Under the pieces are notes generated by a model, which did not search any database, was not told the DNA's origin, and saw only the letters and a program-made list of their open reading frames with translations. The position numbers and the translations under genes were made by a program. Source: Streptomyces sp. MP131-18 (GTDB lineage: Bacteria > Actinomycetota > Actinomycetes > Streptomycetales > Streptomycetaceae). From it: 64,000 nt of DNA. Location of the stretch: the NCBI RefSeq assembly GCF_001984575.1, contig NZ_LZNS01000001.1, positions 1,376,238-1,440,237 on the forward strand. Direction: 5' to 3'. Of this stretch, positions 18,382 through 26,787 are shown one piece after another (the stretch's first letter is position 1; each line of letters begins with the position of its first letter).

Positions 18382-19419
18382 TCACCGGCCTCCGAACAGG
18401 TAGCCGCGGCGGCGCATCAGGGTGATGAAGACCGGAACGCCCACCAGGGCCGTGATCACGCCGAGCGGCAGCTCACGCGGGGCGACCAGGGTCCGCGCCA
18501 GCAGGTCGGCCCACACCATGAAGATGCCGCCGACCAGCGGCGCGAACAGCAGGACCCGGGCGTGCCCGGCGCCCGCCACGATGCGCACCAGGTGCGGGAT
18601 GATCAGCCCGACGAAGCCGATGGCGCCGCTCACGGCCACCATGGCCCCCGTCACCAGCGAGGTCAGTACGAACAGCCCCTTGCGCAGGGCGGTGGCGTCG
18701 ATGCCGAGGCTGGCCGCCGTCTCGTCGCCGAGGGCCATGACGTCGAGGGCCCGGCCGAACCGGTGCAGCACCGCGAGGCCGGCGGCCACCGCGACGGCCA
18801 CGGCCGGCAGGGAGCCCCAGGTGGCCGCGCCGAAGCTGCCCATCGTCCAGAACAGCACGGTGTGGGTGGCCTCCCCGTCGGGGGCCAGGTACACGAGCAC
18901 GCTCATCAGCGCCTGGAAGCCGTAGGCCATCGCGATGCCGGTCAGGACCAGCCGCAGCGGCGTCAGTCCGGCCCTGCTGTAGGAGGCGGCGTAGACCAGG
19001 ACGGAGGCGCACAGCGCACCCGCGAACGCCCCGGCGGAGAGCGCGTAGACGCCGAGGGAGGTGAACGCGCCCACCGCGAGCACCGATACCGCACCGGCCG
19101 AGGCCCCCGAGGAGACACCCAGCACGAACGGGTCGGCCAGCGCGTTGCGCACCAGCGCCTGGACCGCGACACCCACCGCGCTCAGCCCCGCGCCGACGAC
19201 CACGGCGAGCAGCACCCGCGGCGTGCGCACCTGCCAGACGATCTGGTAGGTCGTGACCTCATCCGGCGCGATCGTGCCGCCCGTCACCGCCGCCCACAGA
19301 TAACGTGCCGTGTCCGCGGGGGAGATGACGGCCGGCCCCAGGCCGACCGCCACCACCACCGACACCAGCAGGACGACGCCGAGCGCGAGGGCCGGCAGCA
19401 ACCGCGCGCTGCCGTTCAC
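18382..19419 (-). CDS. Metallophore ABC transporter permease (FecCD/BtuC family)
   Basis: A 345-residue permease with about ten membrane segments and family signatures such as ALVRNALADPFVLGVSSGA, GAIGFVGLIIPHLVRI and LVGGIFMVWADLLAR. GTG 19419 is preceded by GGGGGGA. It is the first gene of the importer operon, with a regulatory box about 100 bp upstream. Confidence 0.93.
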   Translation of the reverse strand: MNGSARLLPALALGVVLLVSVVVAVGLGPAVISPADTARYLWAAVTGGTIAPDEVTTYQIVWQVRTPRVLLAVVVGAGLSAVGVAVQALVRNALADPFVLGVSSGASAGAVSVLAVGAFTSLGVYALSAGAFAGALCASVLVYAASYSRAGLTPLRLVLTGIAMAYGFQALMSVLVYLAPDGEATHTVLFWTMGSFGAATWGSLPAVAVAVAAGLAVLHRFGRALDVMALGDETAASLGIDATALRKGLFVLTSLVTGAMVAVSGAIGFVGLIIPHLVRIVAGAGHARVLLFAPLVGGIFMVWADLLARTLVAPRELPLGVITALVGVPVFITLMRRRGYLFGGR

Positions 19420-19519
19420 GCGGTCCCCCCGCTCGCCCGGCCGTGGGCGTCGTGCATGGTGGCGGCCCCTTCGTGATGGTGCGTCGTCCGGCAGACGCGG
19501 ACACCCGAGGGACAGTATC

Positions 19520-19538
19520 GATAATCATTTTCATTGTC
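19520..19538 (-). promoter_or_regulatory. Fur-family (Zur- or Fur-like) operator
   Basis: On the minus strand this 19-mer reads GACAATGAAAATGATTATC. By eye it matches 16 of 19 positions of the classical Fur box, and its TGAAAATGATT core matches the actinobacterial Zur consensus. It does not resemble the DmdR/IdeR iron box (TTAGGTTAG type). It lies about 100 bp upstream of the permease GTG, in a strikingly AT-rich island. Confidence 0.65.
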
Positions 19539-19616
19539 ACTGTGTCCTGCCCCACAGCGCAGCGGACGCGCTGCGGGGCAGCGGGATTCCGACGCGCACG
19601 GCCGCGCGTCCCCGGC

Positions 19617-19991
19617 TCAGGGCGTGTCGGGGCCCTGGATGAGCTGCAGGTAGGTGCCCACCGGGTCGAGGACCGTGGAGAAGTACCAGCCCTCGCCCGC
19701 GTCCTCGACGGGCCGCACCCAGGTGACCCCCAGCGTGTTCAGATGTGCCTCGGCCGCCCGGATGTCGCGCACGGTGACGTTGACCAGATGGCGCCCCGGC
19801 TCCGCGGCCTTGTCCGCCACGTCGTCCCGCCGGTCGAATCCGATGACCGCCCCCGGCCCGACGATGAGCATGTGTTCCGCCCAGCGGGCCCCCAATGGCT
19901 CGAGCGCGGCCCGGTACCACTCGACGAGCCGCTCGGGCTCCGTGCTGCCGAGAATGACACCGAGTCCGGTGATGTTGTCCTGGGACGCCAT
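19617..19991 (-). CDS. VOC-fold (glyoxalase/bleomycin-resistance) family protein
   Basis: A 124-residue single VOC domain with two beta-alpha-beta-beta-beta modules. Segments include VILGSTEPERLVEWYRAAL and LDPVGTYLQLIQG, with His/Glu metal-ligand candidates partly missing. AGGAGGTGGGA precedes ATG 19991. It is downstream of the lyase gene on the same strand (76-bp gap). Function unknown. Confidence 0.75.
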   Translation of the reverse strand: MASQDNITGLGVILGSTEPERLVEWYRAALEPLGARWAEHMLIVGPGAVIGFDRRDDVADKAAEPGRHLVNVTVRDIRAAEAHLNTLGVTWVRPVEDAGEGWYFSTVLDPVGTYLQLIQGPDTP

Positions 19992-20067
19992 GCGTTCCCA
20001 CCTCCTGCACGTACGGGTTGTTGCCGTAGTGAGGACCGTGACCGCGCCCGGAACTCATCGGCCGGTC

Positions 20068-22845
20068 TCAGTCCGGCATGCGGTCACCGATCAGGGCCAG
20101 GTTCTGGATGGCCGCGAGGCCGTACTGGGCGGTGTTGTTGGTGGACGCGTTGTCGCACCAGTCGGTGGGGTTGAGCGTGCTCTCCACACGTTCCGTGCCC
20201 AGTTCCGTGTCCCGCCCGTACTCCCAGTCGGTGGACGGGTGGAAGAAGCCGGTCCAGGCGCGTTCGGCCTGGGTGTCGTCGTCCAGGCGGGCCGCGGCGT
20301 AGGCCGTGAGCCGGGTGTGGGCCTGCCTCAGATTGCGGTTGGCGGGCAGGGTGCCGCCCAGCTCCTCCTCGGCCTCGGCGTCCGTTCCGTTGTACAGGCG
20401 GCAGTACTGGAGCCAGGCGGCCTCGAACTCGGGCATGTCGATCTGCTGGATCAGCTCCGCGTTCACCTCCACCAGGCCGAAAACGGCCGAGAGGTGGGAC
20501 ACCGAGATCCGCGGCTCCTCCTGGACGGCGTAGCGGCCGGTCTCCATGTCGTACAGGCCCGGGCTCTGGAAGAAGCCGTTGGGCTGCGCGGCGATGGTCT
20601 CCATGGTGCCGAGCAGCTTGTCGCGGCACTCCTCCCACCGCGGCCCGCGCCGCTCCCACTCGGTCAGCCAGGCCGCGGCCAGCCCGCTCCAGTCGGTACC
20701 GAAGCCGATGGACAGCGCCCGCGGGTCCGGTTCGTAGGGCTCCTCCCTGATCTTGCGGATCGGGTCCAGGACGAGGAACGTCGCCTCGCTGCGGGCGAGT
20801 TCGCGCATCAGGTCGCCGGTGCGCTCGTCGGTGGTGAGGTAGTGGTAGAAGCGGCGGTAGGTGGCGGTGCTGATGCGCTGCTGCTTGGCGCTGTCGGCCC
20901 AGTGCTGCACGCCGTGCCGGGTGCCGAGGCCGGCCCACTCGCCGGCGTGGTAGACGTCCACCTCGCCGGTGTGGCGGGTCATGGCCTCGGCGAAGCGGAA
21001 GATGTCGGCGCGCCCGGAACGCACGAAGGCGTACCAGAGCCACAGGTCGGGCGACAGTTCGGAGTTGTCCCAGGCGTAGCCGCCGATGTCGTAGCGCCAC
21101 ACCTTGCGGTCGCCGTCCTGGCTGTGCATGACGTCGCCGTAGTTCCAGAAGCCGTACCAGTGCCGCTGCTCGCGTGCGGTCACGTAGTAGTCGAAGAGGA
21201 AGTCCAGATTGTCCTCGATGCGGCTGCGGGCCGGGGTCGAGCGGTCCACCGGCGAGAAGAGACCGCCGAACGCACCCGTCGCGATGAGGTGCTCGGTCGG
21301 GTTGACCAGCTGCGGAGCGGCGCGCACCGCGTCCGCGATGGCGCCGAGGCGTTCCGCGTCCGGCGTGCCGTCCAGCGCCCAGAACGTGAGTTCGCTGGTG
21401 CGGGCGACGCCGTACGGGGTGCCGAACTCCGGCTCGTAGTCCTCGTAGGTGACCTCAAGACCTTCCAGCTGTTCCTCGTAGGTGTCCTGGCCCAGGCCGT
21501 CGTGGTAAAAGCGGGTGTCCATGGCCGGGGCGTCCGGCGACCACAGCCACACCGTGACCTCGGCCTTGCGGGTGTGCGCGTCGCGGATGTCGAGCTGGGT
21601 GGGGTGCAGCTGCCAGAAGTCCTTCAGCCCGAACGCGAACCCGCCGCCGGGACCGCCGAGGTAGCCGACACCCGCCGCCCGGTGGCCCTCGTCGGCCTGG
21701 ACCCAGCCCTGTCCCGGCTTGGTCCGCTTGCTCACGGTGAAGCCCTCGGAGCTGAGCTGGGACAGCTTGTAGTCGCCGAAGGCCGGGATGAGGTCGATCC
21801 GTCCTGAGACGCGGGTGTCCCAGGTCGAGAGGTCCGGGGTGCGCCGGCCGGCGACCTGGGCCTGCCGGACCGCCTCGCCCGGGTCGCGGCGCAGCCCGGT
21901 GACCGGTCGGACCGCCTCGGCCAGCGCGCCGTGCCCCTCCCCCACCAGCCGCACGTGCCGGTCGTGCAGTTCGTCGTCGAGCGGGACGGTGAAGCGCACG
22001 CCGAGGCCGGCGATGAAGTCGCGCTGCCCGTCGGAGTCGAAGACGAAACTGTGGACCATGCGGAAGCTCTCCGCCCCGGCGTGGAAGTACAGCCGGACCG
22101 TGAACGGCAGCCAGGAGCGGCCCCGCCGCTTGTGCTTCCCGCTGATCTTCACCACCGCGCGGACCGGTCCCGACTGTTCGACCGTCACCTCCTCGACGGC
22201 GCTGAGGAGTTCCTCCCGGCGCACGGTGCCGATGCCGTCGTCGGGGATGCCGTCCTGCTTCAGGTTGACCAGCCTGCCCTGTTCCGCGATGACGCGGTCC
22301 CCGCGCTTGACCCGCGCCACCAGGTCGGTGCCGCCGGTCGGCATGCGGGCGGTGATCACGCCCGTGTCCACGTCCACGTGCCCGCGCCGTTCCCGGACGG
22401 TGACCGCCGAGCGCGGCGCCGCCGGGTCGCCCGCGGTCAGGGTGTAGCCGTCGGCCGCGGCACCCGCGCCGGAGATGGCGTGCCCGCTCCACTTCAGCGA
22501 GCCGTCCGGCCAGTACGCCAGCGGCCAGGACTGCACCGGCACCGCCGCCCCGTCGGCCGCCGTGAGCGCGAACGACTGGTCGCCCGGCACCGCGCCCATC
22601 GGCCAGGGCGTGCCCCAACTGGCTCCGGCCAGTTCGGCGGGGCGGTCCTCCAGCCACCGGAGTGCCACGTCCGACGGGCCGGCGGACTCCGCCGGCCGGC
22701 CGGCGGCGGAGGCGGTGCCCGCGGAGAGGAACGACGACAGGGGCGCGGCCGTGCCGACGGCCGCGGCTCCGCGCAGGAAGGACCGTCTGCCGGGGCCGGA
22801 CGAGGACGTCGGGGCGGTGGCGGAGGCCGGCTTGGGGAGTGTCAT
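20068..22845 (-). CDS. Tat-exported PcRGLX/YetA-like protein, putative exo-rhamnogalacturonan lyase (PL26-type)
   Basis: A 925-residue exported enzyme. The N-terminus carries a twin-arginine signal (GRRSFLRGAAAVG) ending near GTASAAG. The N-terminal beta domain reads WGTPWPMGAVPG, VPVQSWPLAYWPDGSLKW, which I recognise from the PcRGLX/YetA RIFT-barrel domain. A central beta and a C-terminal alpha/alpha-toroid region follow, rich in Trp and Tyr (YGFWNYGDV, WAGLGTRHG). ATG 22845 is used because the Tat signal starts there. PL26 enzymes release unsaturated galacturonosyl-rhamnose from pectin backbones. This activity here is by family analogy only. It sits at the edge of two sugar ABC modules. Confidence 0.75.
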   Translation of the reverse strand: MTLPKPASATAPTSSSGPGRRSFLRGAAAVGTAAPLSSFLSAGTASAAGRPAESAGPSDVALRWLEDRPAELAGASWGTPWPMGAVPGDQSFALTAADGAAVPVQSWPLAYWPDGSLKWSGHAISGAGAAADGYTLTAGDPAAPRSAVTVRERRGHVDVDTGVITARMPTGGTDLVARVKRGDRVIAEQGRLVNLKQDGIPDDGIGTVRREELLSAVEEVTVEQSGPVRAVVKISGKHKRRGRSWLPFTVRLYFHAGAESFRMVHSFVFDSDGQRDFIAGLGVRFTVPLDDELHDRHVRLVGEGHGALAEAVRPVTGLRRDPGEAVRQAQVAGRRTPDLSTWDTRVSGRIDLIPAFGDYKLSQLSSEGFTVSKRTKPGQGWVQADEGHRAAGVGYLGGPGGGFAFGLKDFWQLHPTQLDIRDAHTRKAEVTVWLWSPDAPAMDTRFYHDGLGQDTYEEQLEGLEVTYEDYEPEFGTPYGVARTSELTFWALDGTPDAERLGAIADAVRAAPQLVNPTEHLIATGAFGGLFSPVDRSTPARSRIEDNLDFLFDYYVTAREQRHWYGFWNYGDVMHSQDGDRKVWRYDIGGYAWDNSELSPDLWLWYAFVRSGRADIFRFAEAMTRHTGEVDVYHAGEWAGLGTRHGVQHWADSAKQQRISTATYRRFYHYLTTDERTGDLMRELARSEATFLVLDPIRKIREEPYEPDPRALSIGFGTDWSGLAAAWLTEWERRGPRWEECRDKLLGTMETIAAQPNGFFQSPGLYDMETGRYAVQEEPRISVSHLSAVFGLVEVNAELIQQIDMPEFEAAWLQYCRLYNGTDAEAEEELGGTLPANRNLRQAHTRLTAYAAARLDDDTQAERAWTGFFHPSTDWEYGRDTELGTERVESTLNPTDWCDNASTNNTAQYGLAAIQNLALIGDRMPD

Positions 22846-22890
22846 GCGAAAGAACCTCACAAAGAAACGCGGATGTCGGCACGACCGGGA

Positions 22891-22904
22891 GTGAATCGAT
22901 TCAC
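22891..22904. promoter_or_regulatory. LacI-type operator upstream of the lyase
   Basis: Perfect 14-bp palindrome GTGAATCGATTCAC with the central CG typical of LacI-family sites, about 46 bp upstream of ATG 22845. The protein that binds it is not obvious: the local regulator has a DeoR-type, not LacI-type, DNA-binding domain. Confidence 0.55.
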
Positions 22905-23289
22905 CCCGGCTTCGGCGTGCTCCGGGGGAAGGGGCGGGGAAGCGGGCATCGGGCAAGCAGTCCGCGGGCTCCCGGTGAGGGCCGCCGGCGGGTACTGTGC
23001 GCACGTTGTCACGGATCGCTACGGCTCGATCAGTTGCCGCTCATAATTACACCGAACTGCTCCAACGGACCAGAGTCGGGTGCCAGTTTTCCCCGGACCG
23101 ACGCGCGGCCCGTCCGCCCGCGCCCAGGGCGTGCCACCGGCGAACGCCGCCGAACACCCCGTCCGATCAGGCTATTTGCCCCCGTGCACCGAACCGGCGG
23201 GAGCGGCCCGCCGCGGTCGACCACCGTCGGCCGGGAACGCGGCGCCGCTCACCGGACGCCCATGCCTGCACACTTATGCACATGCAGGG
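22905..23289. other. Intergenic region between lyase promoter and regulator gene
   Basis: No convincing gene. It holds a GTGCGCAC palindrome (22997-23004), an AT-rich patch (about 23038-23060) and, near the end of the regulator gene, repeated TGCAC/TGCACA words (about 23268-23287) like those upstream of the same regulator. Confidence 0.4.
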
Positions 23290-24393
23290 TCAGTGTTGCG
23301 CGCTTCCGCAGGACTGCCGTATCACCAGGCGCGGCTGCATGGTCACGCTGCGCACGGCGCCCCCGCCGGGCTCGCCGAGGCGGTCGACGAGGAGCTGGGC
23401 GGCGCACGCGCCGAGTTGCTCCTTCGGCGGCGCGACCGCGGTGAGCGGCACCTCGGCGAGCGCCGCCAACTCGTTGTCATAGGCGATCAGGGCCATGTCC
23501 TGAGGCGTGCGCAGCCCGCGGGCGCGCAGCCGCTGGAGCAGCACGATCGCGTCCTGGTCGGAGTGGACCAGGGCCGCCCTGGTGCCGCTGGCCAGGCAGT
23601 CCTCGATGAATGCGTCGTACTGGCGCGCCGCCGCCTGTGAGCCGGGCGGGTGCCTGCGCCCCTCACGCACCGGGGCCGCGGGGTCGAGCCGCAACTGCCG
23701 GACGGCGGCGGCGTGCCCGTCCCTGATCAGCGGCGCGGTGGGGCTGGGGTACGCATAGAGACCGACGCGGGGGTGGCCGAGCCGGTGCAGGTGACGCACG
23801 GCACCGAAGGCGCCCCTGCGGTGGTCGGAGACGACGGACTCGCAGGCTTCGTGGTGATCGTCGGTCCGGCGTTCCAGCAGGACGAACGGAACGCCCGTGG
23901 CGTGGAGCCGGTCGACCAGGGCGTCGGTCACGTGCGTGCCGCCCGCGGAGGCGATGAGCAGCCCGGAGGCGCCGGACGCGAGGAGTTCGTCGACCTGCTC
24001 CAGGTCGCGGGGGTCCGCGTAGCGGGAGAGGGAGATGACCACCCGGGCGCCGTGCCGCGTGGCGACCGACCGCACCCCGTCGATCACCGAGGGGTAGTAG
24101 TAGGTGGCCGAGGGCACCAGCAGCCCGAGTGTCCGCGGGTCCAGGCCCGCGGGGGCCGCGCCGGCGCCGCGCCCCGCGGACAGCGGCCGGCCCTCCGCGT
24201 CCCGCCGGGGCAGGACGGCCCCGCCGCGCGTCTTGATGACGTGGCCCTCACGGGCGAGTTCGGTCAGGTCCCGCCTGATCGTGCCCGGCGAGACGCCGTG
24301 CCGGGTGGCCAGCTCCGCGACGTGCACGGCGCCGGTGGCCCGCAGTTCGCGAAGGAGCAGCTCCCGGCGTTGCAGGACGAGCAAGTCGGCCAT
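23290..24393 (-). CDS. Hybrid transcriptional regulator: DeoR-type HTH with LacI-type sugar-sensing domain
   Basis: A 367-residue regulator. Residues 1-60 are a DeoR winged helix (VLQRRELLLRELRATGAV, HGVSPGTIRRDLTELAREG, then IKTRGGAV). From about residue 88 the sequence is a periplasmic-binding-like LacI/GalR sensor (LGLLVPSATYYYPSVIDGV, GVPFVLLERR, HLHRLGHPRVGLYAYP, ALIAYDNELAALAEVPLTAV). It is divergent from the first sugar ABC module and probably controls it. The domain order replaces the usual LacI HTH; such hybrids exist in actinobacteria. Confidence 0.88.
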   Translation of the reverse strand: MADLLVLQRRELLLRELRATGAVHVAELATRHGVSPGTIRRDLTELAREGHVIKTRGGAVLPRRDAEGRPLSAGRGAGAAPAGLDPRTLGLLVPSATYYYPSVIDGVRSVATRHGARVVISLSRYADPRDLEQVDELLASGASGLLIASAGGTHVTDALVDRLHATGVPFVLLERRTDDHHEACESVVSDHRRGAFGAVRHLHRLGHPRVGLYAYPSPTAPLIRDGHAAAVRQLRLDPAAPVREGRRHPPGSQAAARQYDAFIEDCLASGTRAALVHSDQDAIVLLQRLRARGLRTPQDMALIAYDNELAALAEVPLTAVAPPKEQLGACAAQLLVDRLGEPGGGAVRSVTMQPRLVIRQSCGSAQH

Positions 24394-24416
24394 CCACCTG
24401 TCCTCTCATGATGCGT

Positions 24417-24503
24417 AATGCACCATCGTAGGACTCACTGAAGAAGTATGAATCTGCGCGTGCACTTGTATTGACTCATGTGCACTGCTGGGCCAAGGTG
24501 CAG
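24417..24503. promoter_or_regulatory. GTGCAC-repeat control region between hybrid regulator and ABC module
   Basis: GTGCAC occurs at 24460-24465 and again at 24480-24485 (20 bp, about two helical turns), with flanking TGCAC at 24419-24423 and GTGCA at 24499-24503. A TTGACT hexamer (24471-24476) resembling a -35 lies between the two palindromes. I see no convincing -10. Confidence 0.5.
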
Positions 24504-24529
24504 TAGCGCAAGCCAGAGAAGGAGCCGCC

Positions 24530-25834
24530 GTGGTGTCCCACCGCAGAAACCTGACCGTTCGAGGTTCCCTGGCCGCAGGCGTGGCAGCCGCTCTGCTCGC
24601 CTCGTGCGGCATATCGGGCGCGGCCGAGGGAGGGCCGACCACCATCACGTTCTGGTCGTGGACGTCCGGCTCCCAGGAGGCAGTTGACCGCTTCAACGCC
24701 ACGCACGACGACATCCACGTCGTCTTCGAGCAGGTACCGGCGGGGACCGGCGGCGGTTACTCCAAGATGTACAACGCGGTGCGCGCCGGCAAGAGCCCCG
24801 ACGTGGTGACCGTCGAGTACCCGCAGGTCCCCGCTTTCGTGACGCACAACGTCGTCCAGCCCATCACGGACTACGGCGCCGGGGAACTGCGCGACGTGCT
24901 CCCGGAGTGGGCGTGGAATCAAGTGGCGCTGGGCGGCGACGTCTACGCCCTCCCCTACAACATCGCACCCCAGGTGTTCCTCTACCGGGCCGACCTGTTC
25001 GAGGAGTACGGGCTGGACCTCCCCACCACGTGGGAGGAGTTCCGCGACACGGCCGAGCAACTGCGTGGCGAGCGGCCGGACACCGTGCTGGCCACCCTGG
25101 GCAACACCGACGCCGCGCTCCTGGCGGGCCTGGCCTGGCAGGCCGGTGCCAACTGGTTCGACACCGCCGGCGGCAGCTGGGAGGTGAACGCCACCGACGA
25201 GGCGAGCCTTTCCGTCGCACGCTACTGGGACGACATGGTCGCCGACGATCTGGTCAACGCCGAGCCGCTGTTCGCCGAGAAGCACATCGCGGACCTGCAA
25301 CAGGGGCGCTCGCTCGGCATGATCGCGGCGCCCTGGATGCTGGGCAACCTCTCGCGCTTCGTGCCCGAGCTGGCCGGCAGCTGGGCGGCGGCACCGCTGC
25401 CCGCGTGGGACGGCACCGCCGCGGGCAACTACGGCGGCTCCGGATTCGCGGTACCGGAAGGTGCCGACCACCCGGAGGAGGCCATGGAGTTCGCCCGCTG
25501 GGTCGCCACCTCCCCCGACGCCATCGCGGCGATGGTCCCCGCCAGCACGGCGATGCCGGCCAACAGCGACCTGTTCGACATCTGGGCGACCGAAGTCGAG
25601 GCCGCCAACCCCTACGTCGCGGGCATGGGTGTGCCGGCCGTGGCCACCGCCGCCGCGGAGAGCGTGCCCCCGGCCTGGGAGTGGGGTCCCGACATGACCG
25701 ACGGCTTCGCCAGGCTCATGGACGAGATGACCGGATCGATGGGCCGTCCCGGGGGCCTGGAAGATGCGCTGCACCGCTGGGAGGACGACGTCGTCGACCA
25801 GCTGAGGCTGCGCGGCTTCGACGTGACCACCTGA
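24530..25834 (+). CDS. Carbohydrate ABC transporter solute-binding lipoprotein (module 1)
   Basis: A 434-residue family 1 (MalE/UgpB-like) lipoprotein with lipobox LLASC. It shows TITFWSWTSGSQEAVDRFNA at the start of the mature part, and WEEFRDTAEQL and GGSGFAVPEGADHPEEAMEF motifs. GTG 24530 follows GAAGGAG. First gene of a module with two permeases and a dehydrogenase. The likely cargo is an oligosaccharide, possibly released by the nearby lyase (inference). Confidence 0.93.
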   Translation: MVSHRRNLTVRGSLAAGVAAALLASCGISGAAEGGPTTITFWSWTSGSQEAVDRFNATHDDIHVVFEQVPAGTGGGYSKMYNAVRAGKSPDVVTVEYPQVPAFVTHNVVQPITDYGAGELRDVLPEWAWNQVALGGDVYALPYNIAPQVFLYRADLFEEYGLDLPTTWEEFRDTAEQLRGERPDTVLATLGNTDAALLAGLAWQAGANWFDTAGGSWEVNATDEASLSVARYWDDMVADDLVNAEPLFAEKHIADLQQGRSLGMIAAPWMLGNLSRFVPELAGSWAAAPLPAWDGTAAGNYGGSGFAVPEGADHPEEAMEFARWVATSPDAIAAMVPASTAMPANSDLFDIWATEVEAANPYVAGMGVPAVATAAAESVPPAWEWGPDMTDGFARLMDEMTGSMGRPGGLEDALHRWEDDVVDQLRLRGFDVTT

Positions 25835-25866
25835 CCCGCACACCCGGTACGCACCCAGGGAAAGCC

Positions 25867-26787
25867 ATGGCATCCACCACCTCACCCCCGCGGTCGCGGA
25901 TACGCAGACAACGACGCAACGGTGTCCTGCTGCTCCTCGGGCCGTTCTTCCTGCTCTTCGCCCTCACCTACATTCTGCCCCTCTTCTACGCCGTCGGGCT
26001 CAGCTTCTTCCGCGAGCGGTTCAGCGGGCTCGGCTGGGGCGGTCCCGAACTCGTCTTCGCCTGGTTCGACAACTACACGCGGGCCCTGACCGACCCGGAC
26101 TTCCTCAGCGGCGTCGGGCGCGTGCTGCTCTACGGCCTGATCTTCGTTCCGCTGCTCGTCGTGCTGGCGATCGTGCTCGCCCTGCTGCTGGACAACGCGC
26201 TCACCTACGGGCGGCGCTTCTTCCAGACCCTGCTCTTCCTGCCGCACATCGTCCCCGGCCTGATCGCCTCCCTCATCTGGCTGTACCTCTACACCCCGGA
26301 ACTCAGCCCGATCGTCGACGCCTTCTCCGCCCTGGGCTGGGACATCGACTTCCTCGGCGGCAACAACGTCATGTTCTCGCTGGTCAACATCGCCGTCTGG
26401 GGGGCGCTCGGCTTCAACGTCGTCCTGATCTTCGTCGGCCTCCAGGCCGTGCCGCGCACGACCATCGACGCGGCCAGGATCGACGGTGCCGGCGAGTTCC
26501 GCATCGCCTTCAACGTGAAGCTGCCGCAGGTCCTCCCGACGGTCCTGGTGGCGACGCTGTTCACCATCATCGGCTCGCTCCAGCTCTACACCGAGCCGAT
26601 GATCCTGCGTACCTCGGGCGAAAGCCCCATCAGCAACACCTGGACCCCGAACATGCTCGCCTACTCCTCGGCGTTCAACAGCAACGACTACCACTACGCC
26701 GCGACCGTCTCCGTGCTGATCGCCGTGCTGGCCGGCGTCCTCTCCTTCGCCGTCACCAGATTCGCCAATCGGAGGGCGCTGCGATGA
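25867..26787 (+). CDS. Carbohydrate ABC transporter permease, MalF/UgpA type (module 1)
   Basis: A 306-residue inner-membrane permease with six membrane helices. The EAA-type cytoplasmic loop is DAARIDGAGEFRIAFNVKLP. The ATG is close behind CAGGGAAAG. Its stop overlaps the next start (ATGA), giving coupled translation with the second permease. Confidence 0.93.
   Translation: MASTTSPPRSRIRRQRRNGVLLLLGPFFLLFALTYILPLFYAVGLSFFRERFSGLGWGGPELVFAWFDNYTRALTDPDFLSGVGRVLLYGLIFVPLLVVLAIVLALLLDNALTYGRRFFQTLLFLPHIVPGLIASLIWLYLYTPELSPIVDAFSALGWDIDFLGGNNVMFSLVNIAVWGALGFNVVLIFVGLQAVPRTTIDAARIDGAGEFRIAFNVKLPQVLPTVLVATLFTIIGSLQLYTEPMILRTSGESPISNTWTPNMLAYSSAFNSNDYHYAATVSVLIAVLAGVLSFAVTRFANRRALR

Noticed and set aside
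19617..19991. Assignment of the VOC gene to antibiotic resistance
   Set aside because: Only the fold is recognisable; nothing in the sequence supports a particular ligand.
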